64,000 nucleotides of DNA from Nonomuraea ceibae (GCF_019396325.1 NZ_JAHKRO010000042.1:1-64000), one strand, 5' to 3'. Positions 51,753 through 60,070 are shown, numbered from the stretch's first letter. Notes: generated from the letters alone by a model not told the origin. Numbers and translations: made by a program.

Positions 51753-52127
51753 TCATCTCCGCATGAAGGGGGCGTCGTAGGCAGGCGGTCGGCCGTTCAT
51801 CAACTCGGTCAGGTCTTCATCAGTGAGTTCAAGCTCGAAGGCGTTGCCTGCTTGCCGCGGATCCCAGCCGTGACCGAGCGCCGTGCGTATGGTCGCCGTC
51901 ACGAGCGCCGGCCGTATGGCCATCGTGCGTTCTCCCCACCACGCGTCCGGCCGTGAGCAGGGCAGCGACACCAGGAGCACGCGACCCGAGCCGTCGACCA
52001 ATTGCACCGCGAACGTCATCGGGCCCCAGCTGTTCCCCTGGCAGTACGTGGGCTTACGACGGACGCGCCATCGGAATGAAGTGCCGTCGACGCTGATGAG
52101 CCGCGAGCCCTTCTTCGGGATCGCCAT
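51753..52127 (-). CDS. Hypothetical protein in lower-GC island
   Basis: 124 aa; AGGAGA lies eight bases upstream of the ATG, a good start. 'SRLISVDGTSFRWRVRRKPT', 'TFAVQLVDGSGRVLLVSLP' and 'RPALVTATIRTALGHGWDPR' suggest a compact beta-rich fold with a C-terminal helix; the ending 'AFELELTDEDLTELM' is acidic. Similar short proteins occur singly in actinomycete genomes without assigned function. No signal peptide. Neighbours are equally orphan. Confidence 0.65.
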   Translation of the reverse strand: MAIPKKGSRLISVDGTSFRWRVRRKPTYCQGNSWGPMTFAVQLVDGSGRVLLVSLPCSRPDAWWGERTMAIRPALVTATIRTALGHGWDPRQAGNAFELELTDEDLTELMNGRPPAYDAPFMRR

Positions 52128-52317
52128 GAAGCAATCTCCTGCCCTGTTCCGTGGGATGGCCAAGAACAGAGAGAAACGACGGAAGCCGGTCGCAACCGTA
52201 ACTCCTGCTCAGGCCCTTGGTCGACAGGTTCCCACAGGTGGGTGGACGGAGCGTCGGAGATCACGGAAATCGTCGAAGGTGCGAGAACCAAGCCTGCCGG
52301 TGTTGAGAAATGCCGCT

Positions 52318-52969
52318 CTATTGTCGGGAGTAGGGCGCGACCCCACATAGGTAGACCGACTGCTCCAGCAGTTCTGGCGTCACCTTGACCCCGGGTCAGG
52401 TACTCGGCCATCGCGAAGAACGACTCACTGCTGTGGTCGTCGTCGAATCCGACGTGCCGCCCGATCTCGCTGAATTCCTCTTCCCATGTGTTGTAGGACT
52501 CGATGTCGGAGAAGCTTGGCTCCAAGGCCAGGCGCTCCTGGCCGTCTTCCATCCAGAGGAAGTCTTCCTGTCCGTTGACATTGCGGAAATGAGACACCAG
52601 CCGGGTGCCCGCTGACAATCGTCCGGCGACGCCGGGCATGACGCCCATGAAGCCGTTGGGTTCGACGACGAACGCCCAGTCGTCGACGAGTGTGACCCCG
52701 AAGAAGTGGCTATATCCGGTGCGGGGTCTACCGAGGTCGGAAAACGCTGCCTTGATCAGGCCCTTGAGCCCCACGGGCGGAAAGCGTTCGGCACCGGTCC
52801 GGGCCAGGACCTGCTCAGGTGTCAGCCCACGGACGAGGGTGAAACAGTATGCCTCCCGGAGGTCGGTGTACGCGTCGTACACGAATCGGTTGTAGGTGAA
52901 CCAGGCATAGTCAGCGGCAGTCGCGATCACGCCGACATGCTGCCAGTCGGTAATGACAGAACCGGTCAC
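52318..52969 (-). pseudogene. DUF6461-like protein gene with a C-terminal frameshift
   Basis: From GTG 52969 about 190 residues follow the DUF6461 pattern ('AYCFTLVRGLTPEQVLARTG', 'FGVTLVDDWAFVVEPNGFMG', 'ESFFAMAEYLT'). After MAEYLT the frame runs into unrelated residues to 52016, but shifting by one base at ~52390-52396 (a CCCCGGG run) restores 'VKVTPELLEQSVYLCGVAP' and a stop at 52318, the expected family C-terminus. Either a recent frameshift or a sequencing slip. Function of the family is unknown; members often occur near toxin-immunity or mobile loci. Confidence 0.65.
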
Positions 52970-52997
52970 CGGTGGCTACCCGTCGTGCCGTGGAGGA

Positions 52998-53417
52998 TCA
53001 GAAAGTGAGCTCGCCGGTGCGGAGCAGCACCCATGCTTCTTCGTGCCATTCGGAGCGGTCGCCTGCCGGCGGCAATTCGACACCCGCGCATCCGGCAGGG
53101 GCGGCGAACTGCTGCCGGAGCTGTTCCATGAGCTGTTCAGCCAGCCTGAGCGTTTGCGGCAGGTCGTCCGGGGCGTCGACGCTGAGACCGAGGACGGTCG
53201 CTCCGTCACGGGTGAACGTGATGCTCGCCTGGTAGTGGTCACGGGCCTTGAGATAGAGCGTGGAAACGTCGTCCGCGCCGCCTTGGGTGTGAGCTCGGAT
53301 GAGGGTGTGGAGCCGCTCGTCATCATCGGCCGCTTTGACGTAGCTCTCGATGCATCGCCCCTGGACCTCGGAGCTGCACTCTGGCAGCCAGACGTAGACG
53401 TCGAGACACGGCGGCAT
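52998..53417 (-). CDS. Hypothetical protein in lower-GC island
   Basis: 139 aa from MPPCLDVYVWLPE; an in-frame GTG at 53504 is possible but adds an unlikely 29 residues across an AT-rich palindrome. The middle 'HYQASITFTRDGATVLGLSV' and 'LPQTLRLAEQLMEQLRQQFA' suggest an alpha/beta fold like small SMI1/immunity-type proteins; 'SEWHEEAWVLLRTGELTF' ends it. No signal peptide. It precedes the DUF6461 gene by 28 bp and is probably co-transcribed with it. Confidence 0.62.
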   Translation of the reverse strand: MPPCLDVYVWLPECSSEVQGRCIESYVKAADDDERLHTLIRAHTQGGADDVSTLYLKARDHYQASITFTRDGATVLGLSVDAPDDLPQTLRLAEQLMEQLRQQFAAPAGCAGVELPPAGDRSEWHEEAWVLLRTGELTF

Positions 53418-53438
53418 GAGCCCAGCGTAGAGGCCGGA

Positions 53439-53462
53439 AATTGGGGACTTATTGTCCCAATT
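53439..53462. promoter_or_regulatory. Palindrome upstream of the island genes
   Basis: AATTGGGGAC (53439-53448) and GTCCCAATT (53454-53462) form an inverted repeat with one extra G, in the AT-rich region just upstream of the hypothetical gene ending at 52998. Candidate operator/promoter element of the minus-strand island genes. Confidence 0.45.
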
Positions 53463-53564
53463 GACCAATGCGGTAAGTAATGCTTGCCCCCTGTCGTGAT
53501 CCACTGCAAGCTGACCAAGGCGTCACTTCCCATCGGACCTCCTCAGGCAGAAGGGGACCACCGC

Positions 53565-53903
53565 ATGAAGTTACGGCACGTGATCATCGCCTCGACCCTC
53601 GCTCTCCCGACCGCTCTCACCCTCGCCCTGGCCACGGCCCCGGCGCAGGCCGTGACGTGTTCCCGGGGCTGGGGAACTGACCTGCACTCCGCCTGGATCG
53701 ACTGTGACAACGGGAACACGACAGGAACCTTCCGGCTGAAGGTGCAGGTCTGCGCCAGCACCGGATGCGCCTGGCGCTACGGCCCGTGGAAGTACTACCA
53801 GGGCGGCGGCGCGTCGACCTACTCCGACATGGGCACGTGGGTGAACACGAGCAGCATCACCTACGAGCCCGGCCCGGCCGGCGGCTTCGCGCCCGTCGAC
53901 TGA
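53565..53903 (+). CDS. Small secreted protein of unknown function
   Basis: 112 aa with a Sec signal peptide (MKLRH, hydrophobic core, APAQA-V cleavage at ~29). The mature ~83 residues contain four Cys ('VTCSRGWG', 'WIDCDNGN', 'QVCASTGCAWR'), suggesting two disulfides, and many Trp/Tyr/Gly ('YGPWKYYQGGGAS'). AGGGGA precedes the ATG. It may be a secreted cystine-rich small domain of the kind common in actinomycetes; no family is recognised. GC returns to chromosomal level here. Confidence 0.7.
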   Translation: MKLRHVIIASTLALPTALTLALATAPAQAVTCSRGWGTDLHSAWIDCDNGNTTGTFRLKVQVCASTGCAWRYGPWKYYQGGGASTYSDMGTWVNTSSITYEPGPAGGFAPVD

Positions 53904-54063
53904 CCGGCCGTGGTGATCCGACTCGGGGCTGCGTGCGGCGCGGGGAAGGGTCACCACGAGGCTTCGGCCAGGAACTCCGACAAACACGGCGGGCGGTGGG
54001 CGGGGTCGGGTCAGTATGATCGCGGCAGACTGTCTCGCATACCCCCCCCAGGTAGGACCTTCT

Positions 54064-54774
54064 GTGCGATACGTGCCGCCTCCTCCGCCTGTCATCGGGC
54101 CGCAGGACTGGTCGTTCATGTGTGGGCTGCTGGCTGTCAGGACGGCGGACGAGCTGGCGTCGCGGCCGTTCGTGCCGAGTCCGGCGCGGCTGGAGCCGGG
54201 GGAGCGGGCGCTGCTCGTGGCTCCGGCGCAGCGGCACCTGTGGAAGCCGCAGAGCCCGGTCGCGTACCGGCGGAGCAACATGTTCGCCTTCGGGTCGCTG
54301 TCGTTCGTGATCGCGGCGCATGCGGTCAACGAGGCGGCCAACGCGCTGCGGAAGAGCAAGGCGGTGGCGGAGGCGCAGGGGCAGTGGGCGGTCGACGGGG
54401 CGGGGCCGTTGACCGTTACCACGCAGGGCGCCCATTTCACGCATCCCGATATGTGGGCGCATTTCGCGTGGGGGCGGGCCGAGTTCTGCGACATGGACGC
54501 CGCCGACCTGTTCCAGATTCACATGGTCGACGACGTGACGGGGAACCGGATCGGGTTGCGGTTCCGGACCATCTGGGCGCCGTTGGTGTTCGTGCTCACG
54601 GCGTTGTCGTCCCAGCCCGGGCATCCGCGGCTGCATGACCGGTCGTGGGTGCCGCCGCATGTCGCGCACATCCATCCGGAGATCCCCGCGCTGGTGGCCG
54701 ACGCGGCGCTCAGGCTGGCCACGGGGCAGGGGGCGTTCCTGGAGCGGAATCGGTATCGGGGGCTGCACGGGTAG
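54064..54774 (+). CDS. Hypothetical protein
   Basis: 236 aa from GTG 54064 (TAGGA six bases upstream); an ATG at 54016 gives a longer form. 'YVPPPPPVIGPQDW' is a Pro-rich start. 'NMFAFGSLSFVIAAHAVNEA' is a hydrophobic, possibly membrane-associated segment, followed by 'GQWAVDGAGPLTVTTQGAHF' and 'FQIHMVDDVTGNRIGLRFRT', which look like the beta strands of a PH-like domain; 'LVFVLTALSSQPGHPRL' follows. Function unknown. The 3' end overlaps the convergent SRPBCC gene by 65 bp. Confidence 0.68.
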   Translation: MRYVPPPPPVIGPQDWSFMCGLLAVRTADELASRPFVPSPARLEPGERALLVAPAQRHLWKPQSPVAYRRSNMFAFGSLSFVIAAHAVNEAANALRKSKAVAEAQGQWAVDGAGPLTVTTQGAHFTHPDMWAHFAWGRAEFCDMDAADLFQIHMVDDVTGNRIGLRFRTIWAPLVFVLTALSSQPGHPRLHDRSWVPPHVAHIHPEIPALVADAALRLATGQGAFLERNRYRGLHG

Positions 54775-55243
54775 AGGATGCCGGGGTCGCCGAGGGTTCG
54801 GCGGTGAGGTGGGAGTGCAGGGAGTCGAGCATGGCGTGCCAGCCGGTGCGGTAGTCGGCCGCCGGCTCGCGGCGCACCGGGCGGTGCAGCAGCACGAGGC
54901 GGGTGCCGTCGCCGTCGGGGGCGAGCTCCCAGCGCACCCGTGACTCGGGTTCGCCCGGCCAGAGCCAGGTGTGCTCGACGAGCCGGCCTGGCTCGACCGC
55001 GAGGACCGCGCCCTCCGCCCGGCCCTCGTCGCCGAAGTCGAAGGTCACCGTGCTGCCGGGCTCCGGCCGGAGGGTCACGCCGGGAAGCCATTCGCCCTGC
55101 TGGGCGGGGTCGGTCAGGGCGGACCAGACCCGGGCCGGCGGGTGCGGCAGGCGGCGCTCGAACCGGATCTGCCACTCGCCGTCCGGCCCGAGGCCGAGGG
55201 TGCCGCGCCGGTCGTCCGGGGCGGGGGCGGTGTCGTCGTGCAT
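54710..55243 (-). CDS. SRPBCC (AHSA1-like) domain protein
   Basis: 177 aa. START/Bet v1-like fold of the AHSA1 group: 'IRFERRLPHPPARVWSALTD', 'PAQQGEWLPGV', 'VLAVEPGRLVEHTWLWPGEP', 'TRLVLLHRPV' and the final helix 'YRTGWHAMLDSLHSHL'. The C-terminal ~25 residues are Ala/Pro/Ser/Thr low complexity. It follows an ArsR gene with a 2-bp gap, the common ArsR-SRPBCC operon in which the repressor controls both genes. Confidence 0.88.
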   Translation of the reverse strand: MHDDTAPAPDDRRGTLGLGPDGEWQIRFERRLPHPPARVWSALTDPAQQGEWLPGVTLRPEPGSTVTFDFGDEGRAEGAVLAVEPGRLVEHTWLWPGEPESRVRWELAPDGDGTRLVLLHRPVRREPAADYRTGWHAMLDSLHSHLTAEPSATPASSTRAAPDTDSAPGTPPAPWPA

Positions 55244-55245
55244 GG

Positions 55246-55560
55246 TCAGGTGTCCTCCAGCCGGTCGAGGTGGCGTTCGAGGGAGTCGAGGCGGCCGGCC
55301 CAGTTGCTCCTGGTGCGCTCGATCCAGGCGCCCGCCTCCTCCAACGGGCCCGGGTCCAGCCGGTAGAGGCGGCGCTGCGCCTCGTTCCGGTACGTGACGA
55401 GCCCGGCCTCACGCAGCACCCGCAGGTGCTTGGACACGGCCGGGCGGCTGGTCTCGAACTCCCCGGCCAGCTCGCCGGCCGTACGCTCGCGCTCGGCCAC
55501 CAGCTCCAGCAGCCTGCGCCGGACCGGGTCGGCCAGCGCCTCGAACACTCCCGTTCTCAC
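55246..55560 (-). CDS. ArsR family transcriptional regulator (SRPBCC-linked)
   Basis: 104 aa from GTG 55560. Winged HTH: 'FEALADPVRRRLLELVAERE' then 'ELAGEFETSRPAVSKHLRVL' and 'REAGLVTYRNEAQRRLYRLD'. There is no CxC metal-binding motif, so it belongs to the non-metal ArsR group paired with SRPBCC proteins. A perfect 14-bp palindrome (55579-55592) lies 18 bp upstream of the start and is a strong autoregulatory operator candidate. Confidence 0.92.
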   Translation of the reverse strand: MRTGVFEALADPVRRRLLELVAERERTAGELAGEFETSRPAVSKHLRVLREAGLVTYRNEAQRRLYRLDPGPLEEAGAWIERTRSNWAGRLDSLERHLDRLEDT

Positions 55561-55578
55561 CCGTCTTTTGTACCCTAC

Positions 55579-55592
55579 GGGTTACGTAACCC
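55579..55592. promoter_or_regulatory. Perfect palindrome, candidate ArsR operator
   Basis: GGGTTACGTAACCC, symmetric over all 14 bases, 18 bp before the ArsR start. A further AAGTTACG follows (55595-55602), repeating the core half-site GTTACG. It is at the 3' end of the HxlR gene and is the only gap available for the arsR promoter. Confidence 0.7.
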
Positions 55593-55597
55593 GCAAG

Positions 55598-55987
55598 TTA
55601 CGCAAGCCGGTCCCAGTCGTCACGCGCGGCGGCGATTGCGTCCTTGTGGTCGCGGGACCAGTCGGCCAGCGCCGACACCATGCCCGCCAGGCTCGCGCCC
55701 ATCTCGGTCAGCCGGTAGTCGGTGCGCGGCGGGATGGTCGGGTAGACGGTCCGCTCGACCAGGCCGTCACGGCACAGCCGCTTGGTGGTCACCGTCAGCA
55801 TCCGCTGGGAGATGCCGGGGATGGCCCGCTCCAGCTCGCGGAAGCGGCGCGTGCCCTTGGCCAGCTCGACCAGCACCAGCACCGTCCACCGGTCGCCGAG
55901 CCGGTCGAGCACGTCGCGGATCCCGCAGTCGTCGTCGCCGCACGGGCCGCTGACCTGCGGGCTTATCGCGGTGTTCGTGGCTGACAC
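55598..55987 (-). CDS. HxlR family transcriptional regulator
   Basis: 129 aa from GTG 55987. HxlR winged HTH: 'GIRDVLDRLGDRWTVLVLVE', 'LAKGTRRFRELERAIPGISQ', 'RMLTVTTKRLCRDGLVERTV' and 'YPTIPPRTDYRLTEMGASL'. Cys residues 'GPCGDDDCGIRD' precede the fold, as in redox-sensing HypR/QorR members. It diverges from a quinone-oxidoreductase-like gene, the usual QorR arrangement, so redox or quinone sensing is likely. Confidence 0.9.
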   Translation of the reverse strand: MSATNTAISPQVSGPCGDDDCGIRDVLDRLGDRWTVLVLVELAKGTRRFRELERAIPGISQRMLTVTTKRLCRDGLVERTVYPTIPPRTDYRLTEMGASLAGMVSALADWSRDHKDAIAAARDDWDRLA

Positions 55988-56061
55988 GAAAGTGCCTCCT
56001 TATGGGCCTGCCGTCCGGTGTGGATGAATCTGCACCACATGTCAACAGCAAGGAGCAGCAG

Positions 56062-56946
56062 ATGATTCTCGTCACCGGTGTCTCCGGCGGTCTCGGCGGC
56101 CTGATCCACCGCGGCCTCACCGGCTAGGACGGTATCGAGGTGGTCGGCGGCACCCGCGCGGGTGACGGGGTGAGCGCGCGCCGGATCGACTTCGACGACC
56201 CGGCGTCGCTCGCCGACGGGTTCCGCGGCGCGCACGTCCTTGTGTTCGTCTCGGCTGGCTACGCCGAGGACGACGTCGTGCTCGCCCGCCACGGCGCCGT
56301 GGCCGATGCGGCCGAGGCCGCGGGCGTCCGGCACGTCGTCTACACCAGCCTGGCGGCCTCCGGCGACCTGATGACGATCGCGCTGCCGCACCGCTGGACC
56401 GAGTCACGCCTGGCCGCGGCCCCGTTCGACGTGACGATCCTGCGCAACGGCCTCTACGGCGAGGTCCCCGTCGGACTGGCCGCCACCGCCGCCGCGTCCG
56501 CCGGGCAGAGCGGCGTGTTCGCCGCGCCGTTCGGGGCCGGCAAGGTGTCGGTCGTCGCCAAGGAGGACCTGGCCGACGTCGCCGTACGGGTCGCCGCCGA
56601 CATCCACCGGGACCTCGCCGCGGGCCGCCCCAGCCGCCACGCGGGCAGGACGTACGAGCTGGAAGGCGTCGAGGCGATCGGCGGGCAGGACATCGCGGAC
56701 GTGCTGGGCGAGGTGCTCGGCCGGCCGGTCGGCTACCGGCCGGTCCCGCTGTCGGCGATGCGGGAGCTGCTCGCCGGGAGCGGCCTGGAGCCCTACCAGG
56801 TCACGCACACGCTCTCGCTGTTCTCCAACCTCAACGCCGGCTTCCTCCAGGCCCGCCGCACCGACCTGCCCGCCCTCCTGCCTGCCGCCCCGCGCCCGAT
56901 CCGCGGCCGCATCACCCGGGCCGTCCAGGAAACGCTCGCCGGCTGA
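56062..56946 (+). pseudogene. NmrA/QOR2-like NAD(P)H-binding oxidoreductase with in-frame amber codon
   Basis: ATG 56062 (AAGGAG upstream) starts MILVTGVSGGLGGLIHRGLTG, but codon 22 is TAG (56125-56127); the same frame then continues DGIEVVGGTRAGDG through 294 codons to 56946. The family is quinone oxidoreductase 2/NmrA-like: GxxGxxG at residues ~6-12, 'HVLVFVSAGYAEDDVVLARH', 'HVVYTSLAASGDL', 'DVTILRNGLYGEVPVGLAAT'. Reinitiation at GTG 56140 would lose the NADPH-binding motif. So it is broken, read through, or a sequencing error. Divergent from the HxlR regulator. Confidence 0.8.
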
Positions 56947-56952
56947 GCCGGT

Positions 56953-57657
56953 TCAGCGCTCGCAGACCACGCCGTCGCCGTCGCGGTCCTGGTACCAGGC
57001 GTACTCGGGGTCCTGGCCCCGGTAGTACGGGCCGTAGCCGGCGCGGTTGGCGTCGCCGCAGGTGCGGAACCGCGGATCGGTGCGGGTGTCCGGCTGCGGC
57101 TTGGTCGGGGCCGGAGTCGGGGTGGGCGTGGGCGTGGGGGAGGCGCCGGTCCGGTCGCACGTGCCGGACCAGATGCGCAGCCGCTCCCGCTGGGCCTTCT
57201 TCTGCTCGGCGCGCATGACCTTGATGTAGCGGTCGTTGGGCCGGTAGAGGACCGCCCTGCCGTAGCCGTAGCGGACGAGGTTGCGGTTGACGTGTACGCC
57301 CTTGGCGTTCCACACGTAGTAGAGCCAGCGGCCGTACCGGTCCTTGGGGTCCTTGTCGGCCACGAGGTAGGCGACCTTGCCGAGGGGCAGCAGCGTGGCC
57401 GTCCTCGACGTGGCGGTCTTCGACCAGCACTGGCCGCGTTCGGGGGTGTCGACCTCCAGGAGGCGGACGCGGAGCTTGGTGGCGCCGCGCGTGACGTCGA
57501 TCGTGTCCCCGTCCACGATCTTCACCACGCGTACGGACACCGCGCCCCCGGGCACCCCCTTGGGCGCGCTCCCGGCGTCCGCCGGCACGGCGACGACCGC
57601 CGGGAACACCGCCGAGGCGGCGAGAAGGGCTGCGGCTGATAAGTGGACGCGCATCAT
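56953..57657 (-). CDS. Secreted thermonuclease-like protein with excalibur domain
   Basis: 234 aa (ATG 57657; 57654 equally possible). Signal peptide to about PADAG. Staphylococcal-nuclease fold: 'VVKIVDGDTIDV', 'LRVRLLEVDTPERG' (Arg and Asp/Glu of the active site), 'DKDPKDRYGRWLYYVW' and 'NRNLVRYGYGRAVLY'. A PT repeat linker leads to a C-terminal excalibur Ca-binding-type domain ('FRTCGDANRAGYGPYYRGQD', 'YQDRDGDGVVCE'). Extracellular nuclease scavenging or defence. Confidence 0.9.
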   Translation of the reverse strand: MMRVHLSAAALLAASAVFPAVVAVPADAGSAPKGVPGGAVSVRVVKIVDGDTIDVTRGATKLRVRLLEVDTPERGQCWSKTATSRTATLLPLGKVAYLVADKDPKDRYGRWLYYVWNAKGVHVNRNLVRYGYGRAVLYRPNDRYIKVMRAEQKKAQRERLRIWSGTCDRTGASPTPTPTPTPAPTKPQPDTRTDPRFRTCGDANRAGYGPYYRGQDPEYAWYQDRDGDGVVCER

Positions 57658-57726
57658 GCGTCTCCAGCAGATAGAGGGATCTAACTGCCTATAGACGCCT
57701 ATGGGACGGAGGCGGTGTACGCGGCT

Positions 57727-58887
57727 CTAGTGGAAGGCGGGCAGGCCGGTGAGGGCCTTGCCGAGGACGAGGGTGTGGATCTCCGAGGTGCCCTCGTAGG
57801 TGAGCACCGATTCCAGGTTGACCGCGTGCCTGATGACCGGGTACTCCAGCGTGATGCCGCTCGCGCCGAGGATCGTGCGGCAGGTGCGGGCGATGTCCAG
57901 GGCCTCGCGCACGTTGTTGAGCTTGCCGGCGCTGATCTGTTCGGGGGTGATGGCGCCGGCTTCCTTGAGGCGGCCGAGGTGGAGGGCGAGGAGCAGGCCC
58001 TTGCCGAGCTCCAGGGTCATGTCGGCGAGCTTCTCCTGGGTGAGCTGGTAGGAGGCGAGCGGACGGGCGAACACCTCGCGGGAGCCGGCGTAGTCCAGGG
58101 CGGTCTCCAGGCAGTCGAGCGCCGCGCCCATCGCGCCGAACACGATGCCGTACCGGGCCTCGTTGAGGCAGCCGAGCGGGCCGGACAGGCCGCGCGCGCC
58201 GGGCAGCATGGCGTCGGCGGGCAGGCGTACGTCGTCGAGGACGAGCTCGCTGGTGATGCTGGCGCGCAGGGACACCTTCCGCTTCAGGTCGTGGGCGGTG
58301 AAGCCGGGGGTGCCCGCCGGGACGAGGAAGCCGCGGACGCCGTCGTCGGTCCGCGCCCAGACGACGGCGACGTCGGACACGGAGCCGTTGGTGATCCACA
58401 TCTTGGCGCCGTTGAGCACCCAGTCGGAGCCGTCGCGCCTGGCGGTGGTGCGCATGCCGCCGGGGTCGGAGCCGAAGTCGGGCTCGGTCAGGCCGAAGCA
58501 GCCGATGCGCTCGCCGGCGGCCATCGGGGGCAGCCATTCGCGCTTGTGCTCCTCGCTGCCGTACTTCCAGATGGCGTACATGGCGAGCGAGCCCTGCACT
58601 GAGACGAGGCTGCGCAGGCCGGAGTCGGCGGCCTCCAGCTCCAGGCAGGCCAGCCCGTACGAGACGGCGCCCAGCCCGGCGCAGCCGTAGCCGTCGAGGT
58701 GCATGCCGAGGACGCCGACCGAGCCGAGGGTGCGGGCCAGTTCGCGGGCGGGCAGCTCGCCGGTGTCGAACCATTCGGCGATGTGCGGGCGGATCTCCTT
58801 GTCGCAGACCTGGCGCACGGCTTTGCGGATGTCGCGTTCCTCGTCGGTGAGGAGGCCGTCGATGGCGAACAGCGTCGAGGGATGCAC
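57727..58887 (-). CDS. gcdH: Glutaryl-CoA dehydrogenase-like acyl-CoA dehydrogenase
   Basis: 386 aa from GTG 58887 (AGGAAGG upstream); a longer in-frame start at 58917 would lie inside the operator. 'GCFGLTEPDFGSDPGGMRTT', 'WVLNGAKMWITNGSVSDVAV', 'QEKLADMTLELGKGLLLALH' and 'YEGTSEIHTLVLGKALTG' are closest to GCDH, including the catalytic Glu. GCDH oxidises and decarboxylates glutaryl-CoA to crotonyl-CoA in lysine/tryptophan/glutarate breakdown. The divergent CoA-transferase would make glutaryl-CoA, supporting the assignment. Confidence 0.78.
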   Translation of the reverse strand: MHPSTLFAIDGLLTDEERDIRKAVRQVCDKEIRPHIAEWFDTGELPARELARTLGSVGVLGMHLDGYGCAGLGAVSYGLACLELEAADSGLRSLVSVQGSLAMYAIWKYGSEEHKREWLPPMAAGERIGCFGLTEPDFGSDPGGMRTTARRDGSDWVLNGAKMWITNGSVSDVAVVWARTDDGVRGFLVPAGTPGFTAHDLKRKVSLRASITSELVLDDVRLPADAMLPGARGLSGPLGCLNEARYGIVFGAMGAALDCLETALDYAGSREVFARPLASYQLTQEKLADMTLELGKGLLLALHLGRLKEAGAITPEQISAGKLNNVREALDIARTCRTILGASGITLEYPVIRHAVNLESVLTYEGTSEIHTLVLGKALTGLPAFH

Positions 58888-58904
58888 GGCGAAGCCCTTC
58901 CTGT

Positions 58905-58920
58905 ATTTTGGATCCAAAAT
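58905..58920. promoter_or_regulatory. Perfect 16-bp palindrome, candidate GntR (FCD) operator
   Basis: ATTTTGGATCCAAAAT, symmetric over 16 bases, with an extra half-site CCAAATA to 58927. It occupies the 64-bp gap between the divergent acyl-CoA dehydrogenase and CoA-transferase genes. The GntR regulator encoded at the end of the CoA-transferase operon is the obvious candidate; FCD-type GntR sites often contain TGGATCCA. Confidence 0.8.
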
Positions 58921-58951
58921 CCAAATATGTCACAGGAAGAGGGGCGTAGCC

Positions 58952-60070
58952 ATGGGCGGGGCGTTGAACGGGCTGCTGATCGCCGACTTCAGCCGGGTCC
59001 TGGCCGGGCCGTACGCCACGATGCTGCTCGCCGACCTCGGCGCGGACGTGGTCAAGGTCGAGCGGCCCGGCGGCGGGGACGACACCCGCTCGTGGGGGCC
59101 GCCGCACGACGCCGACGGGGTGGCGACCTATTACCTGGCCGTCAACCGCAACAAGCGCTCGATCGCCCTCGATCTGCGCGACCCCGCCGGCCTGGAGGTG
59201 GCCACGGCGCTGGCCGCGCGCGCCGACGTACTCGTGGAGAACTTCCGGCCGGGCACGATGGACCGACTCGGCCTCGGCTACGACAGGCTGCGCGGGCTCA
59301 ACCCGGGGCTGGTCTACTGCTCGGTGACCGGGTTCGGCACCGGCAAGGGCGCCGAGCTGCCGGGCTACGACCTGATCGCGCAGGCCGTGGGCGGGCTGAT
59401 GAGCGTCACCGGCGAGCCTGACGGGCCGGGCACGAAGGCGGGCGTCGCGCTGGTCGACGTGATCACCGGGCTGCACGCGGCGCTCGGCGTGCTGGCCGCG
59501 CTCCGCCACCGCGACGCCACCGGGCAGGGGCAGCGGGTGACGGTGTCGCTGCTGTCGTCGCTGCTGTCCGCGCTGACCAACCACGCCTCCGCGTACGCCG
59601 CCGCCGGGGTGGTGCCGAAGGCCATGGGCAACCGGCATCCGAGCATCGTGCCGTACGAGGTGTTCCGGGCGGCCGACAGGCCGATCGTCATCGCGGCGGG
59701 CAACGACCGGCAGTTCCGGGCGCTGTGCGGGGTGCTGGAGCGGCCCGACCTGGCGGCCGACGAGCGGTTCGGCACGAACGCCGGCCGGGTGGCACACCGC
59801 GAGGAGCTGGTCGCCGAGCTGAACGCGACGCTGGCCACGCGGGGCGCCGACGACTGGTTCGCCGCGCTGACGCCCGCCGGGGTGCCGTGCGGGCCGATCA
59901 ACGACCTGGCCGAGGCCTTCGCGCTCGCCGCCGAGCTGGGGCTGGAGCCGCTGGCGGACGGGCAGGTGGCCAACCCGATCGGCCTGGACGTGACGCCGCC
60001 CGCCTACCGGCTGGACCCGCCCGAGCTGGGCCGGGACGAGCAGTGGGTCCGTGGGATATTGGGCCAATGA
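58952..60070 (+). CDS. CaiB/BaiF family (class III) CoA-transferase, probable glutarate CoA-transferase
   Basis: 372 aa. 'LLIADFSRVLAGPYATMLLA' and 'DLGADVVKVERPGGGDDTRS' are family signatures, and the Asp of 'AELPGYDLIAQAVGGLMS' is the predicted covalent catalytic residue. 'VENFRPGTMDRLGLGYDRL' follows. Class III enzymes move CoA between acids; succinyl-CoA:glutarate CoA-transferase belongs here. Pairing with a glutaryl-CoA-dehydrogenase-like enzyme and a shared operator makes glutarate the likely acceptor. ATGA overlap with the gntR gene. Confidence 0.82.
   Translation: MGGALNGLLIADFSRVLAGPYATMLLADLGADVVKVERPGGGDDTRSWGPPHDADGVATYYLAVNRNKRSIALDLRDPAGLEVATALAARADVLVENFRPGTMDRLGLGYDRLRGLNPGLVYCSVTGFGTGKGAELPGYDLIAQAVGGLMSVTGEPDGPGTKAGVALVDVITGLHAALGVLAALRHRDATGQGQRVTVSLLSSLLSALTNHASAYAAAGVVPKAMGNRHPSIVPYEVFRAADRPIVIAAGNDRQFRALCGVLERPDLAADERFGTNAGRVAHREELVAELNATLATRGADDWFAALTPAGVPCGPINDLAEAFALAAELGLEPLADGQVANPIGLDVTPPAYRLDPPELGRDEQWVRGILGQ

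Noticed and set aside
57689..60067. 792-codon minus-strand frame across the glutarate unit
   Set aside because: Shadow of the CoA-transferase and dehydrogenase genes; no motif, starts inside another gene.
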